Part shown: in pieces, positions 7,612 to 13,965 of the stretch
How the letters are laid out: every line of letters starts with the position of its first letter
Position numbering within the stretch: position 1 is the first letter of the stretch
Assembly: GCA_964604875.1 (NCBI GenBank)
Contig: CAZSAC010000031.1
Location: forward strand, 1-20,693
DNA: 20,693 nucleotides
Direction: 5' to 3'
Source of the DNA: JAVVSR01 sp964604875
Lineage (GTDB): Bacteria > Bacillota > Clostridia > Christensenellales > CAG-917
Position numbers and translations under genes: made by a program
The notes under the pieces: generated by a model
What the model saw: only the letters and a program-made list of their open reading frames with translations
Told to the model about the DNA's origin: nothing
The model's database searches: none

Positions 7612-9834
7612 ATGCAAAAACTTTTTTACAAAAAACCCGCTCGCTTTTGGAAGCAAGCCTTACCGTTGGGAAACGGATTTTTGGGGTTTATGGTGTATGG
7701 TGGCGCAACGACAGAAACCATAGCGGTAAACGACGCAACCCTATGGTCGGGATACCCTAAGGACCAAGATAACCCCGAGAGCCTAGAATATCTTGACAAA
7801 GTGAGAAAGCTTATTTTTGACGGCAAAAACGCAGAGGCGGATACGCTGGCAGAAAAAAAACTTATTGGGCATTATAGTGAATCGTATCTGCCCTTAGGTA
7901 GAATTAAAATCAATTTTAACAAGGTCGGCAGAGGGGACTATGGCAGGCAGTTAGATTTAACAACCGCCGTTCATACTGTAGAAAATAAATTTATAAAAAG
8001 GGACGCTTTTGTATCGTATCCCGATAAGGTTGGCGTTTATCATATCGAGGCGAAATCCCCGATAGATTTCACTATACGGCTTGACAGTAAACTGAAAAGT
8101 CAAGTCGTTGTGGACGATACAATCAATTTAGTCGGGCAAGCGCCCGATTACGTCGCGCCCAATTATCTTATGACGGAAAAAAAGCCGATTAGATACGACG
8201 AGGGAAAGGGTATGGCTTTTGCTATGCGCGTCGTGGTAAAAACCGACGGACAAAGCTATACAAAAAATGATAGATTATTTGTTAAGAAAGCAAAGCAAGC
8301 CACAATTTATGTGGTTACAAATACAGGCTTCATAGGCTTTGATAAAATGCCGATAACCGACACCAACTATTGTCTAAAAAACTGTAAAAAGCAATTTAAA
8401 AACAGAGTTTGGGATTACGACAAAATCAAAAACTCGCACATTGCGGACTATCAAAAACTATATAATCGGCAAGCTGTAAATTTTTCAACCGGTAGCGATT
8501 TGCCAACGGATAGGCTGGTAAAAAACGCAAAGAAAGGGTTTGTCGATACCGCCTTGGCAGAGTTATTTTACAACTTTGGAAAATATATGACTATCGCAGG
8601 CAGCAGAGAAGGCGGGCAGGCGCTTAATCTGCAGGGCATTTGGAACAATTCTACTCGTCCGCCGTGGTCTAGCAACTATACAACAAATATAAACGCCCAG
8701 ATGAATTATTGGGGAACCAGCGCCATAAATCTTGCGGAGTGCTTGGAGCCGTACATCAATATGGTTTACGAGGTTATGCAAAGAGGTAAGAAAACCGCGC
8801 AGATAAACTATGGTTGTCAAGGGTTTGCGTGCAACCACAATGTGGATATTTGGAGAAAAACCGCGCCCGTACAAGGGGATAGCAACTATATGTATGCGCC
8901 TCTTTGCGGAGTGTGGCTTGCAAATGAGCTTTTTGAACAGCTGTCTTATGGACAGTTGGAACAATACAGGGCAAAAATTGAGGAAATTGTCAAAGAGGCG
9001 ACGAGGTTTTCAAGCGACTATCTTGTGGAGCGCGACGGCTATTACGTCACGTGTCCGTCGGCTAGCCCCGAAAATGTTTTTTATCATGACGGAGGCAGAT
9101 GCAAACTTGATTACGCAAGCAGTTTTGAGCTGGGAATCATCGCGCAAATTTTTAAAAACTATTTACAGATAGACAGCGCAAGCGATTTTGCCAACGAAAT
9201 AAAGGAAAAGCAAGCTAAGCTGTATCCATTCAGCGTGGGCGAGGCCGGTATATCAGAGTGGCATACGCATTACGATACTCCCGAAAAGGGGCATAGGCAT
9301 TTTTCACCGTTGTACGCATTACACCCCGCCAGAGTTTTATCCTACCATAAGGATAAGGATAAAGAGCTTATTGAGGGCATCAGAAAGCTATATCATATCC
9401 GTTTGGACAATGTAAAACAATATTTCGGGTGGAGCGGAGCTTGGGCAATTAATCTTGCAGCAAGGCTTCACGAGAGGGATACTGCAAAAAAAGTTATCGA
9501 CGCAATGATGTCTCACTCTGTTTTTTACAATTTATTTGACGTACATCCGCCGTTTTTGTTTCAAATAGACGGAAATTTTGGGTTTGTGTCGGGCGTAAAT
9601 GAGATGTTGGTGGGCGTGGACGACGGTATTATCGAGCTTTTACCCGCGCTTCCAACAGAATGGAAAGATGGTAGTGTTAAAGGTATGAGGACTGTCGGCG
9701 GATATGAAATAGATTTTTATTGGCAAAATGGCAAGGTGGTAGAGGCTGAAGCCAAGGGTAATGGCGTTGCCAAGCTTAGAAATACTTCCGCCTTAAGTAA
9801 CTCTATTAAACTAAAAAATATGGAATTGGTGTAA
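7612..9834 (+). CDS. GH95 alpha-L-fucosidase (or alpha-L-galactosidase), cytoplasmic
   Basis: GH95 enzymes cleave alpha-1,2-linked L-fucose, some alpha-L-galactose, with inversion. The 740-residue protein opens with the typical ALPLGNGFLGFMVYGG and NDATLWSGYP segments of the N-terminal beta domain. The (alpha/alpha)6 barrel carries the key residues known from bifidobacterial AfcA: Asn359 and Asn361 in NINAQMNYW, the general acid Glu487 in PSASPEN and Asp653 in QIDGNFG. The C-terminal beta domain includes LLPALPTEWKDG. There is no signal peptide, so it is intracellular like the GH29 enzyme. A GGAGA site precedes ATG 7612. It lies between two paralogous phosphoesterase genes. Fucose versus galactose specificity cannot be read from the sequence. 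Confidence 0.93.
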   Translation: MQKLFYKKPARFWKQALPLGNGFLGFMVYGGATTETIAVNDATLWSGYPKDQDNPESLEYLDKVRKLIFDGKNAEADTLAEKKLIGHYSESYLPLGRIKINFNKVGRGDYGRQLDLTTAVHTVENKFIKRDAFVSYPDKVGVYHIEAKSPIDFTIRLDSKLKSQVVVDDTINLVGQAPDYVAPNYLMTEKKPIRYDEGKGMAFAMRVVVKTDGQSYTKNDRLFVKKAKQATIYVVTNTGFIGFDKMPITDTNYCLKNCKKQFKNRVWDYDKIKNSHIADYQKLYNRQAVNFSTGSDLPTDRLVKNAKKGFVDTALAELFYNFGKYMTIAGSREGGQALNLQGIWNNSTRPPWSSNYTTNINAQMNYWGTSAINLAECLEPYINMVYEVMQRGKKTAQINYGCQGFACNHNVDIWRKTAPVQGDSNYMYAPLCGVWLANELFEQLSYGQLEQYRAKIEEIVKEATRFSSDYLVERDGYYVTCPSASPENVFYHDGGRCKLDYASSFELGIIAQIFKNYLQIDSASDFANEIKEKQAKLYPFSVGEAGISEWHTHYDTPEKGHRHFSPLYALHPARVLSYHKDKDKELIEGIRKLYHIRLDNVKQYFGWSGAWAINLAARLHERDTAKKVIDAMMSHSVFYNLFDVHPPFLFQIDGNFGFVSGVNEMLVGVDDGIIELLPALPTEWKDGSVKGMRTVGGYEIDFYWQNGKVVEAEAKGNGVAKLRNTSALSNSIKLKNMELV

Positions 9835-9835
9835 T

Positions 9836-10885
9836 ATGAAAACCTTAACAAAAAAGAAAAGAGCATTAATTATTATTGCAAGCGTAATAGTTGCGTTGGC
9901 AGTTGTTATAGGCAGCTTCAATATTTATTTTGCAGTTCTGGGAAGCAAGCCTCAGGTTGGACAAGCGGAGGGGTACGCGTGGGCGGAGGAAGACGCGTTT
10001 ACAAAAGATAATATCACTACGCTGGATATGGGCGCCGATGATTTTAAAATTTTGTTGTTAACCGATATTCATCTAAAAAATCACGGTTCTTTCGGCGCGT
10101 GGTTTGGGATAAACTACATACTTGACGGCGCAAGCAAAATCGCTTTAGATAAGTTGGTAAAAAATACCGCGCCCGATTTAATTGTTATTGCAGGGGATAC
10201 CGTTTTAACCCAACGAAACGATATTGAATACGAGCGTATCATTAAACAACTTGACGGCTACAAAATACCTTGGGCTCCCGTGTTTGGAAATCACGACGAC
10301 GAGGGTAGAGCCGACAAGGCAAAGCTTGTAGACTTATTGTCCGCAAGCGAATATTGTATTTTTAAATATGGACCCGCCGATTTACACGGCGCGGGAAATT
10401 ATGTAGTGGAGCTTTCCAGAAACAATAAGGCGGAATATCTTTTGTTCAATATGGACAGCGGAAGCAGCTTGGAATTTACAGCTAAAACCGAGGGAATAAA
10501 TCAAAAGCAAATTGATTGGTATAAATGGAATATGGCAGGATACGAAAATGAGCTGGGCTATAAACCAAAGAATATGGCGGTCTTCCATATACCGATAGCC
10601 GAGTATAAAAACGCAAGCAATTTTGAGCTTGGAATGAGGGAGGAAAACTCATGCCCGGAAAGCAATACCAACGCAATCGCCGAGGCTATGCTGGCAAGCA
10701 ACGGCACACATATTTTTGTAGGACACGACCACAACAACAACTTTATCGTTGATTATAATGGAATAAAGCTTGGTTATATTCAAAAAAGCAGTTACAACTG
10801 TTATTTTAAATCAGGTATGACAGGCGGCACTCTGCTTACGATTGATAAAACTAATCAGGTTAAAGCGGAGCTTGTAAACTTTTAG
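9836..10885 (+). CDS. Membrane-anchored calcineurin-like metallophosphoesterase (second copy)
   Basis: This is a paralogue of the protein encoded at 6583, with the same motif order: TDIH (Asp77, His79), AGD (Asp121), GNHD (Asn152, His153), the HIP motif (His251) and GHDH (His297, His299). All predicted metal ligands are present, so both copies should be active. A lysine/arginine-rich start followed by a hydrophobic helix at about 10-34 suggests a single membrane anchor and an extracytoplasmic catalytic domain. The gene starts one base after the GH95 stop, so it is certainly in the same operon. The two copies share motifs and local blocks but have diverged strongly in the loops, which suggests different substrates rather than a recent duplication. 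Confidence 0.85.
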   Translation: MKTLTKKKRALIIIASVIVALAVVIGSFNIYFAVLGSKPQVGQAEGYAWAEEDAFTKDNITTLDMGADDFKILLLTDIHLKNHGSFGAWFGINYILDGASKIALDKLVKNTAPDLIVIAGDTVLTQRNDIEYERIIKQLDGYKIPWAPVFGNHDDEGRADKAKLVDLLSASEYCIFKYGPADLHGAGNYVVELSRNNKAEYLLFNMDSGSSLEFTAKTEGINQKQIDWYKWNMAGYENELGYKPKNMAVFHIPIAEYKNASNFELGMREENSCPESNTNAIAEAMLASNGTHIFVGHDHNNNFIVDYNGIKLGYIQKSSYNCYFKSGMTGGTLLTIDKTNQVKAELVNF

Positions 10886-10900
10886 GATAAGGAGAAAATT

Positions 10901-12844
10901 GTGAAAAACGTTAAACGAATGAGGATTCCGTTTTTTGCGCCGTGGGCGGTGATATCCGCGCCCTTTAGCAAAGAGAAACACTATATTGAAAACGACGCCA
11001 TTTGCTATGACGTCAAGCCTAATGAATGCTATGCCAATCATATTGAAATGGCAGGAAAATATTGCGCAAGCATCATAAGCTACGGAGTTGACAAAAAAGC
11101 AAATCTGCGCATAATGCGTCACGCTGTCTATCCAACGCTTAGGAACTATCCCAACAATACGCACAGCAGTTTGGATTTCAATTTCAAGCAGTATACGCTG
11201 TTTATAAACAACGAAAAGCAAACCGAAAAAGTGGAGAAGTTTATTTTTGACGGCGTCTTAAAAATTGTTTCCCGTTGCGACGGATTGACAATTATCAGAA
11301 CAATTTATCCTACTTCCACGAAACTTGCGCTATGTGAAAATTTGGAAATATGTAATCCTACGCAAAGCCAAAAAAAGCTTAAAATCAAATTACCCAAGCC
11401 TAAGATAACCTCTCCTAAATACGGGCAAAACTATCAAAGTTTTAAATTTAATATAAACTGCGACAAGCAAAGCCTTGTTTTAGAAAGCAAGCAAACTGTT
11501 TTAATAAGCTTGTCCTACTGCGCAAGCGTATTCTGTGACAGCGTTGACGTTGACAATAAATTTGAGCTTGAACAAAGGCTTAATTTTTTGTCGGAAATGA
11601 AATCTAAACTCATCGTAAACACGCCTAATCCTCAAATCAATTTGATGACGTATTATGCAAAAATCCGCGCGGCAGAAAGCATATTTGTCACAAAAGGCGG
11701 GCTTATGCATTCCCCCGGGGGTGGAGGCTATTATGCGGCAATCTGGACTAACGACCAATGCGAATATGTAAATCCGCTATTCGGGTATTTGGGATATGAG
11801 CTTGGCGTGGCGCAAGCAAAAAACTGCTATGATTTATATAAAAAATACATAAGCTCCGACAGGTCGTTGATTACCAGCATAATCGCAGAGGGCGACGGAA
11901 CTTGGCACGGCGCAAAGGATAGGGGCGACAGCGCGATGTACGCCTATGGCGCAAGTCGTTTTTTGCTGACGCTTGGCGATAAAGAAAGCGTTTATTCCTA
12001 TATAGACTATATAGATAAGTGTTTGGAATATACCTTATCGCAAACAAACGGCGACGGCGTAATCGCTTCAGACAGCGACGAATTAGAGGGGCGTTTTTTA
12101 ACGGGAAAGGCAAATCTGTGTACGTCGTGTATTGCCTATGACGCGTTGATGTCGGCAGGTTATTTGCACAAGGAAATCGGCAATAGTGAAAAATCAACGT
12201 CATATTTTGAGAAAGCAGAAAAGCTAGCTTGCGCTATCAATGCTTATTTTTCCAAAAATATTGAAGGGTTTGATACCTATATGTATTGCAAGGAAGAAAC
12301 CCACCTGCGTTCTTGGATTGCGGTGCCGCTTGTGGTAGGCATTTTTGATAAGGCGGAGAATACAAAAAACGCTTTATTGTCAGACAAATTGCGGGTTAAA
12401 GAAGGGCTGTTGACAAGAAGCGGAGAAAAAACCTTTTGGGACCGTTCAACACTTTACACTCTGCGCGGATTATTCAACGCCGATTTTTCCGACCAAGCGA
12501 ACGAGCTTTTGAAGGTATATACGCAGTCAAGGCTTTTGGGAGAGCATATACCATACGCAGTCGAGGCTTTCCCCGAGGGAAATCAAGCGCAGTTGTCTGC
12601 TGAAAGTGGTTTGTACTTGAGAATTTTTGTAGAAGGCGTATTAGGCTTTAGACCGACAGGCTTAGGTAAGTTTGTCCTAAATCCGCATATTCCCGAGGAG
12701 TGGGACTTTTTTGAGCTGGATAACCTACTAATAGTGGGTAAGAAAATAAAAATAACTGTCGATAAAGCAAGAAAAATTCAAGTTTTAAATAAAGAAACAA
12801 ACGAGGTTTCAACCGTTGACAAAAACGTCGAAATAACCGTGTAG
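10901..12844 (+). CDS. Six-hairpin glycosidase-like protein, family not recognised
   Basis: I do not recognise the family with certainty. The 647-residue protein has an N-terminal beta-rich part (about 1-240). A helical region follows that resembles the (alpha/alpha)6 toroid of GH15/63/78/95-type glycosidases: GGGGYYAAIWTNDQCEY (Trp282, Asp285, Glu288), IAEGDGTWHGAKDRGD (Glu330, Asp332) and AVEAFPEGNQ (Glu555, Glu559). The C-terminal FRPTGLGKFVLNPHIPEEW is like the small beta domain closing GH78/GH95 enzymes. It has no signal peptide. GTG 10901 is chosen because AAGGAG stands eight bases upstream. As the last gene of the fucosidase operon it probably removes a further sugar from the same glycan. 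Candidate catalytic acids are guesses. Confidence 0.7.
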   Translation: MKNVKRMRIPFFAPWAVISAPFSKEKHYIENDAICYDVKPNECYANHIEMAGKYCASIISYGVDKKANLRIMRHAVYPTLRNYPNNTHSSLDFNFKQYTLFINNEKQTEKVEKFIFDGVLKIVSRCDGLTIIRTIYPTSTKLALCENLEICNPTQSQKKLKIKLPKPKITSPKYGQNYQSFKFNINCDKQSLVLESKQTVLISLSYCASVFCDSVDVDNKFELEQRLNFLSEMKSKLIVNTPNPQINLMTYYAKIRAAESIFVTKGGLMHSPGGGGYYAAIWTNDQCEYVNPLFGYLGYELGVAQAKNCYDLYKKYISSDRSLITSIIAEGDGTWHGAKDRGDSAMYAYGASRFLLTLGDKESVYSYIDYIDKCLEYTLSQTNGDGVIASDSDELEGRFLTGKANLCTSCIAYDALMSAGYLHKEIGNSEKSTSYFEKAEKLACAINAYFSKNIEGFDTYMYCKEETHLRSWIAVPLVVGIFDKAENTKNALLSDKLRVKEGLLTRSGEKTFWDRSTLYTLRGLFNADFSDQANELLKVYTQSRLLGEHIPYAVEAFPEGNQAQLSAESGLYLRIFVEGVLGFRPTGLGKFVLNPHIPEEWDFFELDNLLIVGKKIKITVDKARKIQVLNKETNEVSTVDKNVEITV

Positions 12845-12868
12845 CGAGGATATATTTAAATGACCTAG

Positions 12869-12895
12869 AAAAACACCCGAACTCGGGTGTTTTTT
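12869..12895. terminator. Bidirectional rho-independent terminator
   Basis: ACACCCG (12873-12879), the loop AACT and CGGGTGT (12884-12890) form a GC-rich stem extended by an A-run on the left and a T-run on the right. It has the right form to stop the plus-strand operon ending at 12844 and the minus-strand tetR gene ending at 12911. Confidence 0.9.
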
Positions 12896-12910
12896 AATAT
12901 GAAAATTAGT

Positions 12911-13513
12911 TTATTTTTCAAAAAGTTTTAAAACCATATCTACAATAAGGGTATGCATAATGTCATAGTCGATATATGAGTGATTGTCAAAAACCCTTTC
13001 GTGCGCATAGGATTGGATTATTTCCATAGAAAGATGGATTTTTTCTTTCAAATATTCGGGACAGTATCCAACTTTTTTGAGGGTATCAAACAGACAGATA
13101 GTTATTTTTTCCTCTAAATACAAAAATTTATCTCTAACGGCGACGTCGGAATTAGTCAAGGAATGAAGCGTATTGTGGATTTCTGCGTTGTTTTGATGAA
13201 TTTGAACCGTGATATCAATGATATACGGAACAATTTTATCTAAGTTTAATGGAGAGGTTATGTTGCCGAATATCTCAAACATCGGTGAGAAAATATTTTC
13301 AATGTAAATGTCAAGTACTTCCATCAAAATATCCTTCTTATCGTGGAAATAACCATATACAATGCCTGTAGAAACACCTGCAGCCTTGGCAATTTCAGCG
13401 GTATTTGTGACAAAATAGCCTTTTTCTGCAAATAACCGATAGCCCGCCTCTACAATTCTCTTTTTTTTATCAATTGAACGTTGTTGTTGTGGATTTCGTA
13501 TTTTTTCTGCCAT
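12911..13513 (-). CDS. TetR-family transcriptional regulator
   Basis: This 200-residue protein has the TetR N-terminal helix-turn-helix: RIVEAGYRLFAEKGYFVTNT leads into the HTH at about 36-56 (TAEIAKAAGVSTGIVYGYF), followed by HDKKDIL. The C-terminal ligand/dimerisation domain is not diagnostic. ATG 13513 is preceded by AAAAGGA at seven bases. The gene diverges from feoA, and two palindromes with TGAAA half-sites lie between them, so it probably represses itself, the feo operon or both. It has its own promoter (13532-13560) and shares the terminator at 12869-12895 with the fucosidase operon. The effector is unknown. Confidence 0.9.
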   Translation of the reverse strand: MAEKIRNPQQQRSIDKKKRIVEAGYRLFAEKGYFVTNTAEIAKAAGVSTGIVYGYFHDKKDILMEVLDIYIENIFSPMFEIFGNITSPLNLDKIVPYIIDITVQIHQNNAEIHNTLHSLTNSDVAVRDKFLYLEEKITICLFDTLKKVGYCPEYLKEKIHLSMEIIQSYAHERVFDNHSYIDYDIMHTLIVDMVLKLFEK

Positions 13514-13531
13514 AATAATATCCTTTTATAT

Positions 13532-13560
13532 ATTATAACGCAATAGATTCGAAAAGTAAA
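13532..13560 (-). promoter_or_regulatory. Promoter of the TetR-family gene
   Basis: On the minus strand TTTACT (plus-strand 13555-13560), a 17-base spacer and TATAAT (13532-13537) stand just upstream of the ribosome binding site AAAAGGA and the tetR start. Confidence 0.6.
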
Positions 13561-13581
13561 TTGTTTCTCAATCGTCAAATG

Positions 13582-13595
13582 TGAAAATAATTTCA
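13582..13595. promoter_or_regulatory. Putative TetR operator, distal site
   Basis: TGAAAATAATTTCA has perfect 5-base inverted arms (TGAAA/TTTCA) around a 4-base centre. It lies upstream of both divergent promoters, and its centre is 72 bases from the centre of the matching site at 13654-13667. Confidence 0.5.
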
Positions 13596-13612
13596 TATTG
13601 CCAACAAATCGC

Positions 13613-13642
13613 TTGACAAGAAAAGCAAAAATAACATATAAT
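13613..13642 (+). promoter_or_regulatory. Promoter of the feo operon
   Basis: A perfect TTGACA (13613-13618) and a perfect TATAAT (13637-13642) are separated by 18 bases. The expected start is near 13649, directly before the second palindrome. Such a strong core promoter needs repression to be controlled. No Fur-type or DtxR-type box is evident around it. Confidence 0.7.
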
Positions 13643-13653
13643 AAATCAAAATA

Positions 13654-13667
13654 TGAAATATATTTCA
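13654..13667. promoter_or_regulatory. Putative TetR operator, feo-proximal site (perfect palindrome)
   Basis: TGAAATATATTTCA is a perfect 14-base palindrome immediately downstream of the expected feo transcription start. It shares the TGAAA/TTTCA arms of the site at 13582-13595. A repressor here would block the feo promoter. The link to the neighbouring TetR protein is inferred from position. Confidence 0.6.
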
Positions 13668-13674
13668 CATTAAA

Positions 13675-13716
13675 ATGGCCAAGGCTGGCGTTGGCAAAGC
13701 TATGGCGACCAAATAA
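13675..13716 (+). CDS. Possible 13-residue leader peptide before feoA
   Basis: In the feo leader, ATG 13675 opens a frame encoding MAKAGVGKAMATK and stopping at TAA 13714-13716, two bases before the AGGAGA ribosome binding site of feoA. The stretch is clearly more GC-rich than the flanking AT-rich DNA and can also form small hairpins (for example GCCA/TGGC and GCCAA/TTGGC). There is no Shine-Dalgarno before its ATG, so it may instead be a structured RNA element. Either way it looks constrained. I do not recognise it from any described leader. Confidence 0.35.
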   Translation: MAKAGVGKAMATK

Positions 13717-13731
13717 TTAGGAGAAACTATT

Positions 13732-13965
13732 ATGGATAAAAAGCTAAGCGAGTTTTCGATTGGAGAAAAAGGAAAAATTCGAAAGGTGAGCGGTGACGGA
13801 AGGATTAGGAGAAGACTGTTTGATATGGGCGTTACTCCGGGGGTAGACGTTTTTTTGAGAAAATGCGCTCCGCTTGGCGACCCTATTGAAATTGTTATTC
13901 GGGGCTATGAGCTTACTCTCAGAAAGACTGAAGCGGACGCAATTATTATGGAGGTAGAAAAATGA
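13732..13965 (+). CDS. feoA: FeoA, ferrous iron transport accessory protein
   Basis: FeoA is a small cytoplasmic SH3-like protein that supports FeoB-mediated Fe(II) uptake. The 77-residue product has the usual size and signature: LSEFSIGEKGKI, RRRLFDMGVTPG and the final strand ELTLRKTEADAIIM. ATG 13732 is preceded by AGGAGA at seven bases. Its stop overlaps the feoB start by four bases (ATGA), so translation is coupled. It is the first full-size gene of the feoA-feoB-Cys-rich protein operon. Confidence 0.95.
   Translation: MDKKLSEFSIGEKGKIRKVSGDGRIRRRLFDMGVTPGVDVFLRKCAPLGDPIEIVIRGYELTLRKTEADAIIMEVEK

Noticed and set aside
8810..9172. Plus-strand 120-codon frame inside the GH95 gene
   Set aside because: It sits in another frame of a gene with intact catalytic motifs and has no family features.
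13514..13731. Fur or DtxR box, or a known metal riboswitch, upstream of feoA
   Set aside because: No sequence close to the Fur 19-mer or the DtxR palindrome was seen, and the leader does not show the conserved core of the NiCo-type riboswitch.
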